Positions 1 through 11,876 of a DNA stretch of 64,000 nt are shown in pieces. Each line of letters begins with the position of its first letter. The stretch's first letter is position 1. The stretch lies in contig CM050653.1 of assembly GCA_027574665.1 (NCBI GenBank), forward strand, positions 41,862,118 to 41,926,117, given 5' to 3'. The notes below the pieces were generated by a model that saw only the letters and a list, made by a program, of their open reading frames with translations, made no database searches and was not told where the DNA came from. Origin of the DNA: Rhynochetos jubatus (lineage: Eukaryota > Chordata > Aves > Eurypygiformes > Rhynochetidae). The position numbers and the translations under genes are program-made.

Positions 1-465
1 CTTGTGAGCTTTGGCTCTGAAACAGATTCAAAAATAAAATCCTGTTTTGACTTTTTGTAACCTTTGTGATGTGTCCTTGAAAGTGTTTTTGGAGCTGGAA
101 AACCCCTGGCATTTCAGGAAAATAACAGTCTCATCATTATTCACCTCATGTGGGGGACAGGGTATGGAATAGAATAGTTATGCTACATTATGCCTAGCAT
201 TGCGCACAAGCCATGACCTAGGCCTGAGGGGTCCATCCCGGAGAGCCATCTCTTTGCACAGCAGGTGCCAGGCCCATCCAGGAGAGAGGGGCAGAGACAG
301 GCATACCTACATCAGTCAGGCAGTGGCTGAAGGCTCCAGGCTGAGCTAAGACACCACATCTTCTGTGCCCTTGGCAGAGGACAGCCAGGGTCCCAGGGGA
401 GGCTCATCCCAGCCACTGAGGCCCCCGAGTAACTCCAGGACCCTGGCAGAAGTAGACTTGAACTG
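1..465. other. Non-coding flank, no gene recognised
   Basis: No open frame of note and no recognisable repeat. The part from about 190 to 460 is more GC-rich than the surroundings but has few CpGs, so it does not qualify as a CpG island. Probably intronic or intergenic. Confidence 0.5.
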
Positions 466-582
466 TTCGTATGCTCTTCTTTAGACATTTATGGTAGGCC
501 CCTTTGGAGACAGAATACTGGGCTAGATGGACCTTCCCTCTGATGGAGTACTGTTGTTCTCAAGCTCTTTTATTATGTTTTT
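466..582 (+). mobile_element. Ancient L3/CR1-like LINE 3' end
   Basis: The stretch contains the hallmark ACTGGGCTAGATGGACCTT (about 518-536). It is preceded by GGAGACAGAAT and followed by a CTCTGATGGAGTA block and a degraded TTCTTATG-like tail. This order is the 3' end of the old CR1/L3 lineage common in turtles, crocodilians and birds (established knowledge). The copy is diverged and short, so it is a 5'-truncated fossil on the plus strand. The left edge is uncertain by tens of bases. An open frame starting at TTG 504 across it is not a gene. Confidence 0.7.
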
Positions 583-1065
583 CAAGGGTAACAACTCCAA
601 CATTTCTAAAAATGAGTATGAGAACAAAAAATCCAAACGGAAATGAACAGGTATTTCTCATATTAAAGAGATTTGCAACCATTTAGTTCAGAAGCAGACC
701 CTGCTTCAGACTGAGGGCTTGATCTTTGAGCCTCACTAGCGTCACACGTGAGGTTTTGCCATCCTGTGAAAACCCAACTAAACTGGATTAACACAGAATA
801 CTATGAAAAACTGCACCTCACAATACACTTTTTGCCTTTTTTTTTTTTTTTTTTTTAACTATTTTGTTCAAATAGTCAAATTACCTAGAGAAAATCCACA
901 GCTCTCAGCCTCAACAGAAGGTACATCCCTCCTTCCCAAAAAGTAATAGACCCAATTCCTAGGCTGGGACATGATTACCCATTCAATGCCTTCTGCTAGT
1001 GCAGGGCTGGAAAGAAATGTCAGAGATTTCCTTTGCACGTAGTGCTACAGAAAGGAGTATGTAGG
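583..1065. other. Non-coding spacer
   Basis: AT-rich unique sequence between two LINE fossils, interrupted by one long T run. No coding potential or RNA gene recognised. Confidence 0.5.
837..856. repeat. Poly-T run (T20)
   Basis: Twenty consecutive T. A homopolymer of this length is length-unstable. There is no upstream gene-like body on the minus strand that would make it the A tail of a retrocopy. Confidence 0.9.
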
Positions 1066-1560
1066 AAGAACAGAACAGTTCAGCTGGAAGGGACCTATGA
1101 TAATCATCTAGTCCAACTATCTGACCATTTCAAGGTAGACCAAAAGTAAAAGCATGTTAAGGCCACTGTCTAAATGCCTCTTAAACACTGACAGGCTTGG
1201 GGCATTGACCATCTCTCTAGGAAGCCTGTTACAGGGTTGGACTGCCCTCTCAGTAAAGAAATACTTCCTCATGTCAAGTCTGAATCTCCTCTGATGGATG
1301 CAGCTTTGAGCCATTCCCACACAACCTAGTACTGGCTACCAGGGAGAAGAGATCAGTACCTCCCTCTCTGCTTCCCCTTCTCAGAAAGCTGTAGAGAATG
1401 AGGTCACCCCTCAGTCCCACTCTTGACAAACCCAGTGTCCTCAGCTGCTCCTCAGGGGACATGCCTTCCAGTCCCTTCACCAGCTGTGTTGCCCTCCTCT
1501 GGATGTGTTCTACTACCTTAATATCCTTTCTAAAGTTGTGGGGTGCAATTTACAGGATTC
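1066..1560 (-). mobile_element. CR1 LINE fragment, 3' part, antisense
   Basis: Read on plus, this is the usual reverse complement of a CR1 3' end: GCTGGAAGGGACCT, then TAGTCCAACTATCTGACC, then GGAAGCCTGTTACAG, CTCAGTAAAGAAATACTTCC, CTGCTCCTCAGGGGACATG and CCCTCCTCTGGATGTGTTC. All are in the order expected for the last ~500 bp of a 5'-truncated CR1 on the minus strand. It is moderately diverged. Its higher-coordinate edge abuts a perfect 15-bp inverted repeat. No clear target duplication is seen, as is normal for CR1. Confidence 0.93.
1117..1480 (-). pseudogene. CR1 ORF2 C-terminal remnant (broken)
   Basis: Two overlapping minus-strand frames (1274-1480 and 1117-1320) together resemble the C-terminal tail of the CR1 ORF2 polyprotein (endonuclease plus reverse transcriptase). 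The upstream piece has the LRTLGLSRVGLRGDL-type segment. The downstream piece has [15 protein letters not shown] followed by NRLPREMV. The change of frame between them shows at least one frameshift. No catalytic domain remains, so the fragment is dead. Confidence 0.8.
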
Positions 1561-1596
1561 CATTCCTGTACTGTGTTCCTCCACAGTACAGGAATG
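1561..1596. repeat. Perfect 15-bp inverted repeat
   Basis: The arm CATTCCTGTACTGTG (1561-1575) is followed by the 6-base loop TTCCTC and by the exact reverse complement (1582-1596). It sits at the edge of the CR1 fragment. A fold-back made by template switching during CR1 insertion or by later replication slippage is a plausible origin (inference). Confidence 0.95.
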
Positions 1597-4500
1597 CAAT
1601 TAGTAAGCTATAGCTAGTTGCTTCAGGATGTGCTATGTCAGCTTTCATTTGCCCTACATGGTGCTTGGCAGAGAGGAAAGCATGGTCTTAAAACGCACAG
1701 GCTACCAGCTTGTTTTCATGTGTAACACAAAGCATAGGTTAACTCCTATATTGTTTGGAATCCTTGCTACTTAAAAACTGTATTTTTCCTAAAAACCCTC
1801 TAGACAGGGCACACTCATGGCAACAGAACTCATCTCTAACCTCTCTGCCTGCTGGTCTACCAGATCCACATTTGGACACATGCAAGGGCCAGTCTCGTCA
1901 CACTGACTTTGCATCAAAATATTAAGATTCTTCCGGTGAATACATGTAGAGATGTAGTCTGGTAGCTTTCTGCAAGCTAATTGCTATGTGCATGCTAGAA
2001 GATTGTTTTTCATTGTCTCTTATTGAGATATGAAGGAACTTCTTTTATTAATATCATCAGTAATTTCATCACACTGACATTCTCAGGTGATTCCAGGTGT
2101 GTGCATAGGAAGTAAAATCTTCAGCCCTTCTTTGCAGCTATCTTACAAGGAAGTAGGGACTCTTAAAGAGAGCCAGTTGTCTTTTAGTGTCAGATGGCCA
2201 CCTGGTCAGCTAAGTCCTTACCTACATCAGCATTATCAGCAACAGCCTTCCTCTTCACTGAATGCTTGCAGGATTCATTTAAAAACTCAGCAACCTTTAT
2301 TCACACTCTTGGAGAGTAAAGTGCATCCCTACAGACAGCAGTGCCACTAACTGCACCACACTGTCCCACCTGTGTTGTGTATCTGGTAACTTTTCCAGCA
2401 TCTGGACTGATTTGGCACTTTCTCCAGTTAAATTACCAAAATGGAAGCTCAGTTAATGCCAGCTGTGATGGGTTTTTTCCCCCCATAGGAAGATGACTTC
2501 TATTATGACAGTGCCTAGACTGACACCACCAGCTTCATGTTCAGAGCCCACCTACACAGTGGGTCAATTGCTCGGCTGGCTAGTGGAGGGCTGATCTGCT
2601 GGTTGTGACTGCACAGAGCTGGACTCCGGCAAGCTACCGATGGGTGAAAGCCTCATTAACATCTCAGGCTCCACCCTTCATGCTTTGATGTCATCAAATG
2701 TATGAAAAAGTGCTTGGTCAGGTCTTGTGTCTTCAGCAAGAAATGTAAGTTTTCTTGTCCGTGTCATATTGCGATGCCATGAAAACACAAAAGTAATGCA
2801 TACCAGTTACTGCTCCTGCTTAAACTGGGAAAAGCAGTGAGCAGAGAACATCAAAACCTCAAGTAGAAGATCTCAGTCATGGATAATTAAGGCTACAACC
2901 AAAAATTCAAAATGTGCTTTTCATGTATAAAAAAAATGGTTACTGTGAATATTTTATTTGCCAGTGCATAAGCAGCTAGGACTGAAGTCACTTGTCTGCA
3001 TGTTACCTACAAGACCACACACTGCACTCAAACTCTTACCCGAGCTACCTCTCCTTTTCAAAGCAGGTTATGCAAATGTAACTCAACTTCAAAATAACAT
3101 CTTTATAGCCTTGTTTCCCAATCCAGAAAAATTCAATAATTTCTTCATTGTTATTACTTTTAGATCTCATGTATGATAACCTGCAGAACCTTAGTCTGTG
3201 TAGAAGTTTTTCAGACATTAATATTTTGGAGTAAAAACAATAGAATCTTGTTTACAGCTCTAACTACAACACAGTTCCTAGTTATTTTTGAAAGCTTATC
3301 TCACACAGACTGAGGTTTCAATTACTTGGTGGGTTTTTTTTGTTTGGTTAGTTTTTTTACATTTTCCTAATCCAACCACATTACACTGGTAAGAGTAACA
3401 AGGCTAAGTTCAACCTGTTCTGATGATCCAGAAAGACACCAAAGAGCCGCAGCACCAAAACCCAACTCTGATGACTTCTCCATAAACAGAGCAGCCAGGG
3501 CTCAGGTTTACGCACTCCCCTACACCTACATGCAGAGCTAACTTACACCTCCAGGTCTGAATGGCTGAACTGTGGCACTGCATGAGCCCAACCCCCCTCC
3601 CAGACGTGAAAAGCTTTCCTCAGACAGTGAAAAGCACAAGCTACCAAAACCCATCAACTACACTAAGCACAAGCACAGCCAAAGGGGGATTTTCTGTACC
3701 ACCCAAGTGGCTGGCCAAAAGCCTGCTGGGGGCTAGGGGGAGGACGATCATATTGAGAGTCTTAGTGCCGTTTCTATTCATACCCCACTGCACAACTGCC
3801 AAGCCCCCTACAGCAGTCATATGACAGAGGGCTTTCCCTCATCCTTCTGATCCAACACCCTTAGGGACTCTTGCTAAAGGACTGTATCATCTATATTATC
3901 TAAATACACAGATACTAAATAGGTAAACATGAACAGTGGCTTTCATCTGTGCTACAATGAACATTTTGCATATATATTTTTATGCAGCAACTACCCCTTT
4001 CACAACATAAGGGCTTTAAAGCTACAGTGGGTGGCTGATCCATCAGGCAGCCAGCTATGGAGTTCCACCAGTATTCCCACAGACGACAATCCATGGGGTC
4101 TTGCTTCATCCCACCTTCTGGTGTGGCAGTATCAGTTTGATAACCTCATCTGCTTGGCTTCCAGGTCTGCTGTCAAAGGCAGCAACTGGAGGCTTCACCT
4201 GTGGGACTTGAATTGTTGTTGGGTTTTTTTGGGGTTTTTTTTTTAGCCGTGTGTTTATAGCCCTGTTAAGATTTTAGCAAGCATGCTTGAACACCTAACA
4301 TGGACATCCAAGCTTATTGTGCCTCAACTGGATCTAATTCCTGTGCTCCAGAGTCACACTGTGAATCAATCCAGTCCCTTGTAAGCAGGGAGATTTAGCA
4401 GACTTGCCGCAGAGCTGCACTACCCCTCTGAACAAAAAAGCTAACATAACATAGGTGCAACCTGGGATATGCTCTGCATTGAATTGCAGTTGGAACAGAT

Positions 4501-4637
4501 TTTTTTCCAGCCGATTCAGACCCAAGACTAATGTCAGAAGGAAAAGTAATTTCCACCAGAAATGCCTTCTAGGCCCAGTCTTAAAAGTTTCCCCGTTTAC
4601 AAAGAAGGTTAAATCTAGCCCTGAAACAGATTCACCG
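1597..4637. other. About 3 kb of non-coding sequence
   Basis: No recognised exon or interspersed repeat. G/T-rich low-complexity patches occur at about 3331-3360 and 4214-4244. The open frames here (up to 105 codons at 3929-4246) show no known motif and run into low-complexity tracts. Likely intronic or intergenic. Confidence 0.5.
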
Positions 4638-4704
4638 AGTGTTAGGGGTTGGAAGGGACCTCTAGAGATCGTCTAGTCCAACCCCACCACCAGAGCAGGG
4701 TCAC
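4638..4704 (-). mobile_element. Short CR1 3' end, antisense
   Basis: Contains GGGTTGGAAGGGACCTCTAG followed by AGATCGTCTAGTCCAACCCC and CAGAGCAGGGTCACC. This is the reverse complement of a CR1 3' terminus, only about 67 bp long. The match to the common avian form is close, so this severely 5'-truncated copy appears younger than its neighbours at 1.1 and 7.5 kb. Confidence 0.9.
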
Positions 4705-7526
4705 CTTAACTTGTGTATCAAGCACCAAATTTGCATGCACCTGATGTCTGTTCAGCTCAGCAGGAAAGTAACTCCTGGCTGCAGAAGTGTAACTGGGTGG
4801 CATCCTACCCTCTTTCAACAGCACAGCCTACCAAGGGGCATCCGTGTACCAGGATCTCTGCTCCCTTCTTCCAGCTGGGAAGAGGACCTGCAAGACCCAT
4901 TACGTACTTTCCATGTTCAGTTCTGTTCTCCTCGGAGCACTTCAAATTAAACTAGTCTAAAGAAATCATCATAAACCAATATTACATTCACACATAATGC
5001 AATGCCAATTCTTAAGCTTTGTTGATTTACTGTATGGTCCTTGACTAAACATTACTGTAAAAAAATCATTATATATGTATAAAGTCTCTCAGGTCCCTTT
5101 TCACTGTACAGAATTAAAAAAGCAGACATAATTCCAATTTCCTAAATAATAGAAAAAAGACTAGTTAGGAAAATAAATGTTGATCAGGTGTTTTTCCATC
5201 TCCTCAGAACAATTTACATCTCATTTTTAAAACAAAAGTTTCAGTGTATTAATAGTGAAAATTGAGTTCTTTTACTACACTTTTCATTTAACAACTTTAT
5301 TTCTTGACTTTGGCTTTATTCTAGTACAGAAAACCTAAGTGAATGAAGACAGCATTGGTCCCATTTCTTCTAGAGACTGCCAAAGCAGACACACTGCAAC
5401 CCAATGTGCTAATATCCATACCATATATCCACTCACGGCATGATCTCTACTTAACAGAGCAGCCTATATTCAACAGTGTGGCCATTCTTTTCCTAGAGGC
5501 TGTGGAGTGCAAGGTGGGTGAAATAGCGATGTGAGTATTTTCTTTCATCCCCAACCATACTGAGAGCACGGATTTCATCAGCTGTCTGCTGACAGATGTA
5601 TCGCTGTTTACTCCATGTCCTTGCTTGTGGGTTGCTCCTCTGATCTCTAACAGGATCCATTGGGGCTTGCCAAACTTCAGCTGCTCAAGTCTGATTCATG
5701 GTATCTCTTCTCACAGGAGCCTGTAATGCTCATCACAGGAAACCATGTAAAATTCAGCTACAAGAGCATCATATACTGACTAAAATCCAAGAGGGACAAA
5801 ATCAGCCCTCAGATGACAGTGGGCAGATCTCTGTTTCAAGAAAAACAGCAGCCTCACACTTAAGGGTGAAATATAACCTAGGAATAAATCCCCAGTGCTG
5901 TGAATAACTGGGAACAATTTCTAGAGCCAAATAACTGCTTTTATAATTTTGTAGTTTCATAGGTTTCATATTGAGTTTCTCTCCTTTTATTCTGCAGCAG
6001 AAAATTTATAACAGTGGGAGCATCATTATTTGTTATACTTCCTTAAAGGTTCTGTTTGATTTATGCAGTGAGCAAACCCAAACAAAAATGCCTGCTTCTA
6101 AATTTATGAGTTAGTGCTACAGGCTGTCAATTTTTTGCACAAACGTATTGAAGTGGCTAAGAAAGATAATCAACCCTCTTCCAACATTAAGATATTTTAA
6201 TGCTGCTTCCCCTAACAACTCAGGCCAATGCTGCATTAAGTTGTCATTCCTATACTGTACAGTACCTTCTGGGGTGCATGGGCAACCAAAAAGGTTAACA
6301 ACATTTATGGGTAAGAAGGAAACATCTTCCCATGGGAAATGTAGAATTTCTAACCCAGAACAGACAAGCAGAAATGCTTGGGACAGACACCCCTTGTAAA
6401 TATATTCAGATCAGGGTTAAAGCTCATAAACTTCCTATATAGAGATGCCTTATAAGACTGGTATGATCACCTGTAGAGACAGAAAGCAGCTATGAGCAAC
6501 TGAATTATGCCCTCCTTCTGAGGAATATCATCTTCACTGCTGTCATGCCCTTAAGACCCAGTTAGCTCATGCTGGATAATGACCAGTGTCCTGAAAATAT
6601 GCTCATCATCGAGAGTAATCTCAGATTTAGCCATCAGAACCTTAGCTAGGCTAATACTCCAGTCCACTGCGAGGCAGACATCATTAGCAGCAGGTCTACT
6701 GCCAAGATAGGAAGTGTTACCATCTCTGAGGGAAGCTGTAAGAGGATGCTGGGTTAAAGCTCTTGTCACTGTACTGTCAGTAAACTTGCACTTTAAAAAG
6801 CACATCACCATGGATTTTCCAGGAATTAGACTCTTGCATTTCATCACGTAACACAGCATATGAGGAGCTTCCTACTGAAAAAATGGGAGGTTTGTTATTT
6901 CATTTCAAATCATCATTACCTCAAACTGAGATGTTTCTAATTTTTACTACTTTCAGTGAGATGTGCAAGAGAATTGATCTAAAACATGAAAGGGTAGGTC
7001 TATGACAAAGCAAATGCATTAACCAAGACAACACATGCTCTTGGTTAACAGTTAAGACACCCCATTAGCAACTTAATCCTAACAGAAGGGACCATTTTGC
7101 AACATGTGGTAAGTGGCAGATGTAGGGGAAGCCACAAAAGCAGTTGTCAACTTCAAAGCTCATAAGAAAGTAGGTAACCTTGGACACTTCCTGAGCTTGT
7201 GTACACACTTTAAGTACAGTTCGCAGTGCAATGATGAGCACTGTGGAAGAACCTGAATGAGTTATAATGCACATCTTGCTGTGTTACGGGCCAGATTACT
7301 ATCAGGTTATTAAATTCACTTTTCTGTTTATTGCACTTATCAATATACTAAACCACAGGCTTACTGAATTTGAGATTTATATCCAAAACTACTTTGGAGA
7401 GATTAGATAACTCTTCCTGAGTCTTAAATCAAAATATGGCAGGCTCCTAAATAAACAAGAGCATTTTCCAAAATATTCTACAGGAAAGTAAGTATTTCAT
7501 GTGGACCTTGATTTCATTGCAAAAAG
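4705..7526. other. About 2.8 kb of non-coding sequence
   Basis: AT-rich unique sequence. I see no repeat, RNA gene or convincing exon. A minus-strand open frame at 6551-6859 (102 codons, real ATG) has no motif I recognise and no supporting splice context. Confidence 0.5.
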
Positions 7527-8575
7527 TCATAAGAATCACAGAAAAATTCAGGTCAGAATGACCACAGGAGGTTTTTAGTCCAACCCCTGCTCCAAGAAGG
7601 GCCAACTATGAGCTCAAAATCAGGCTGCGCAGGACTTTATCCAGCTGGGTCTTGAAAATACCCACAGATGCCTGGGTGAACACCGCACAACCTCTCTGGG
7701 CAACTTGCTCTGCTTGTCTGAGATGACAACGGGAGGATTGTGCTGGTGATGGTGGGAACCATTGTTCTGCTTCATGCCTTGCTGTCTGTTGGCTGTTTAG
7801 CATACTTTTTTGATGTCCCTGAAGTGGATTTTCCTGAACCTATTAACCCTGCTCACAGTGGAACAGCAGCAATAACCAGGAGTCAGTAAATAGGATTCCA
7901 ATGCCCGTTTCTCCATCCGTACAATAACGTTACTTTAGATTATTATGACTCCTACCACGTCTAACAGGGCCGTCTTCCCAGAGCCACTTCCCAGCCAGGC
8001 AGCCCTAGCCAGTGTCATTGCAAGACTTCTTCCTTCCCAGCAACAGAAATTTGCATTCGCCCTTGTTGACTGTCACAAGGTTCCTCCCAGGCCATCCCCC
8101 CAGCCCATCTAGGCCTCTCTAGATGGTAGTCCTGTTCTCAAGCATATTTGACCCATTCCTCTCAGTTTAATATCATCTGCAAACGTGAGCATGTCCTTCA
8201 TCACTTTCTAAGTCACTAATAAATGTGTTAAACAGGACAGGTCCCAGTACAGACCCCTGTACTACTCCACTCAATCAGCTTAGGCAGAGTACAAGCCCTA
8301 CCTGGAACTACCTTCTAGGCCTGATCATTCAGGTGGTTTTAATACATCTAGTTAATTACTCATCTCTAACTTGGATACAAGAATATTGCAGGAGACCACA
8401 TCAGCACTTACGCTAAAGTCAAGGTAAATGACACCGTTCCTCCCTTGGACACAGGCCTAGTCATTTCCCCACAAGAGGTTGGTTAGGCATGCTTTACTCC
8501 TAGTAAAGCCATGCTGACTTTCTCCAGTCACCCTTTCTTTCATCTGCCCAGAAAGATGTTTTCCATTAAAAGAGC
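7527..8575 (-). mobile_element. Old CR1 LINE fragment, about 1 kb, antisense
   Basis: At the low-coordinate end it has a degraded CR1 3' terminus (TCATAAGAATCACAG, then TTTTAGTCCAACCCCTGC). It continues with CTCTCTGGGCAACTTGCTC. Further in are landmarks of the reverse-transcriptase region in antisense: CAGAGCCACTTCCCAGCCAG (7979-7998), TTTAATATCATCTGCAAACG (the antisense of the FADD-region codons, about 8166-8185), GGACAGGTCCCAGTACAGAC, then AAGTCAAGGTAAATGACA and AAAGCCATGCTGACTTTCTC. The order matches a 5'-truncated CR1 on the minus strand. The copy is strongly diverged, and about 7725-7960 aligns poorly by eye, so an internal indel or insertion is possible. Confidence 0.85.
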
Positions 8576-11498
8576 TAGAAGCATACAGCATCCCCCCACC
8601 ACCCTCCTATTGAATCAGTTCAACACTCGTAACAGTAGTCCAACGGAGGAGGCCAGCAGGAGCTAGGAACAGAAATAAGTCACTATTCAAGTTACTCACA
8701 CTGCTTTGTTTTTGCATGATAGTCCAAATTCAAAACACTATGCCATTTGGTATTGTCACCTATCTTCAACAAAAGAAGAAAACCTGCCTATACATTATAT
8801 CTGATGTGTGCACATGAAGTTTGGGTGGAGCCCTGCCACTAGTGTACACTTGAGACCCCTAGAAATGCATAACCATAGGGAAATTCTGCCTCCAAGTGAG
8901 CTACCAAGGGAAACATCATGTTCCCATTTACAGCCAGTAATTTCAAGTATAAATCAAAGTCTTTCTGTTGGAAGTACTAAACATTTGTAGCCTTTAAACT
9001 AACAGATAATGGTTATTTTGTTAATGCTCCTTGAAGCCAATAATACCAAAAAAGTAAATACTTAAGAGCAACAGAGAGGCTTGTGAATAAATACTAATTT
9101 GTAAGTATCAGCATTTATGACTAATGTAGCTTGCTATCATATCAAAAGAACAGCATTGGGTACTGTGACCACTTGTTGCTACAGCTATCAACATAACACC
9201 ACTAACTTCAAGGTTACTACATGACAAATAGCAAATTGTGTGGTGAATATCATCTTCTAAGTCAGCAAATTCTTTAATTAGATCATACAGAAGAGACATG
9301 ATTTCAGACCTCAAGCTGAACTGGTCTAGTTTTAAAAGCTAGACTATTTAATCAGTGAGTAGTCTGTGTCTGCACATGTATCCTTTCTTACTATCCTTTG
9401 GAAAGGCCAGAAAACCCACGTGGCTAGCTTTTAGCCTTGAAATATCAGTCAAGTCAGTATGGGGTGTGGTGTGGAAGGTTGTACTCGACATGAACATATG
9501 CAGGGAAGAGCCCTGACTTTAATGTTTGCCGGTAACATCAGCAATCCTCTAAGTTTGCTCAGGACCCTAAGGTTAAGTATATACCTAAATACTTGCAAGA
9601 TCACACCTTCATAGCCCAGCCACAGAGAAGTCAACGTAGCTCATTCACATATTGTTGGGGTGCTATGCTAACATCTCACATATTAAAAAAAAAAAAAAGG
9701 CAAAACAAGTTGTGCATCACAAATAAGCCAGAAGACAGACACGTCCACCCTTTCTTGTATGCAGTCCACTACCTCACATTTAAACAGGGCCAAAACCAAG
9801 TAATACATGAGGGGGAAAAACCCACACAAAACAAAACCAAGCCGGTATTTACAATCACCAGAATCACATGAATGAAGACAAAACAGATTTTTAACAGGAG
9901 AAACTGGTTTTCTAGGAACTGTACTTTCAGAAGGTATTTGAAAAGGGACCACAAAACACATATGGGAAGAGAAAAAAAAACAGTTTGCTGTCTTGCTTTA
10001 ACACGTTAAGCATGAAATGGGAGGGAAAGCCAAGGCAGCTCCTACAAGCATGCTCTAAGTTAAAAATTAGGAGTTCTGAAAATGCTGCAAACATTCAACA
10101 AAAGACAACAACCGATGTCACACAAGATCTGTGTCAGAGCAGATTGAACATATTTGCATATACATCATCAGTAGTATATCTTTTGATCAGAAAAGAAAGG
10201 AAACCACCTCCAAATCTTCAACCTGTTAAAGGGATAGGTAAAAGGGACAAGGATAGCCCTACTCTTAGCCATAACAGGAGCTTGTCAAAATCATCTGCAC
10301 ATTTTAACAGTGGAAAGGAGGACCAGTAGTTCCCAGGAATGCTGTACAAGTATGTCACTCAACATGCCTTCTCAGATATTCTAGACAATCATGTTTTCTA
10401 GATACTTCTTCTCAAAAGAATAGATTTTTTTTTGGACTAGAGCTTCTTAAGGCAGGCAAATAAAAGACTATAAACAGTAGTTATCTACAAACGTTGTACG
10501 CCATCACACAAGGAAGCCTGAAACAAAGGTCAGTTGGTACTCGCTAACAATACTGTTGCTGCTGTGGAACTGGAAGATCCCTTCTTCCCTCACAAGTCAA
10601 GTGGGTAGGTGGATTATGGGAGCAATGCTATTTAAGGTCATAACTTGAGATATGAAGTTGTACGAGCAGAAGAGTGTTGAATTTTCTGTACTCAGAGGGT
10701 ATCTCGATGCTCACAGTTCCCTACATAAATCACTTTTCATCTGATTCCTCCACTCTACAGTTCAAACAACCACTAGACCATAAAGGTCAAAGAGACCAAA
10801 GGAAAACCAGTATCACCTCAGAATCTCACATTTCTTGATTGCTCCTCACAGATGGGCTGCTGCCTCCAGACTCCACCAAATGGCAGGAACACAGCTCAGC
10901 AGCAGTGCCTTAATGCACCCGAGGCAGAAGACAATATATCTGAGCAGACACCAGCTCCGTTTTCCCCACTGAAGACACAGCCTCTGTCAGGTCAGAGAGG
11001 ATTTTGTACAGTTTGTTCCTGGCATGTTTCAGGCTCTGCTCATACCATGAACAGGATTGGCTGGTAGTGGACAAAGATGAAAGAGGGAGAGGGGAAGAGG
11101 TCTCAGGCCATTCTGCAAGGATGAAAAAGCCTACAGGAAGATGACCTGTGCTCCCTTTGCTTAGACTGATTAAGTGGGTTGCTGAGTGTCAGAATTGGAG
11201 GCTTCATTTCAGCATGTCTAAAGAAGGAAATGAAGGGCTGGCAGGAGAAGAGCCTGCACATGGTCTTAAGAAAAGGCTGGATCTCTCTGCCTCTATTTTA
11301 AACTTAGTCTTGTTCTAGTCACCATAAGGAGCAGGTCCGAAAAAATAAACTATTACAGTACCTTCATTAGAGAACACATCTCCTTCCATGAAAGGTGGAG
11401 GAATTGGGAATTTCCACAAAGTTTTACCATGTGATTTCTCTTGCTCACTGGTCACCTTGGTCTGGCATCAGATCACGGGTCCCATGCCTTACTCCAAG
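8576..11498. other. About 2.9 kb of non-coding sequence
   Basis: Unique AT-rich DNA with one A14 run at 9685-9698. Open frames at 9593-9961 on both strands span that homopolymer and are not credible genes. The 9985-10329 frame (114 codons) has no recognised motif. Confidence 0.5.
9685..9698. repeat. Poly-A run (A14)
   Basis: Simple homopolymer. There is no AATAAA signal immediately upstream and no retrocopy body, so it is not read as a processed-pseudogene tail. Confidence 0.85.
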
Positions 11499-11876
11499 TC
11501 ATAGAATCATTTCAGTTGGAAGAGACCATTAAGATCAAGTCCAACCATTAACCTAACACTGCCAAATCCACCACTAAACCATGTCCCTAAGCACCACATC
11601 TACACATTTTTTTTTAAATACCTTCAGGGACAGCGACTCAACCCCTTCCCGGGGCTGTCTGTTCCGATGTCTGACAACCCTTGCAGTGAAGAAATTTTTC
11701 CTAATATCCAATCTAAACATCCCCTGGTGCAACTTGAGGCCACCTCCTCTTGTCCTATTGCTTGTTACCTGGGAGAAGAGACCAACCCCCACCTCCCTGC
11801 ACCCTCCTTTCAGGCAGTTGTAGAAAGTGGCAAGGTCTCCCTGCACCTCCTTTTCAGCAGTTCCCTCAGCTGCTCC
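11499..11876 (-). mobile_element. CR1 LINE fragment, antisense (same subfamily as the 41-kb copy)
   Basis: Starts on plus with TCATAGAATCATTTCAGTTG, the reverse complement of the CR1 3' octamer tail. It continues with AGTCCAACCATTAACCTAAC, CTGTTCCGATGTCTGACAAC, GTGAAGAAATTTTTCCTAAT and CATCCCCTGGTGCAACTTGA, and stops abruptly after CTCAGCTGCTCC (the 5' truncation point). The subfamily-specific CCATTAACCTAACACTGCC segment is shared with the copy at 40966-41286, which has CCATCAACCCAACACTGCC. Confidence 0.93.
11574..11876 (-). pseudogene. CR1 ORF2 C-terminal tail, in frame but truncated
   Basis: About 95 minus-strand codons stay in one frame down to a stop at 11574-11576 and show the CR1 ORF2 C-terminal signature: [19 protein letters not shown], then [19 protein letters not shown] and a terminal RDMV-stop. 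Upstream of about 11840 the reading frame no longer agrees with the family. The element then ends, so the endonuclease and catalytic RT domains are absent. It cannot be functional. The intact frame simply indicates modest age. Confidence 0.85.

Noticed and set aside
4214..4244. G/T-rich run as an LTR or SINE tail
   Set aside because: Simple T runs interspersed with GG. No element body on either side.
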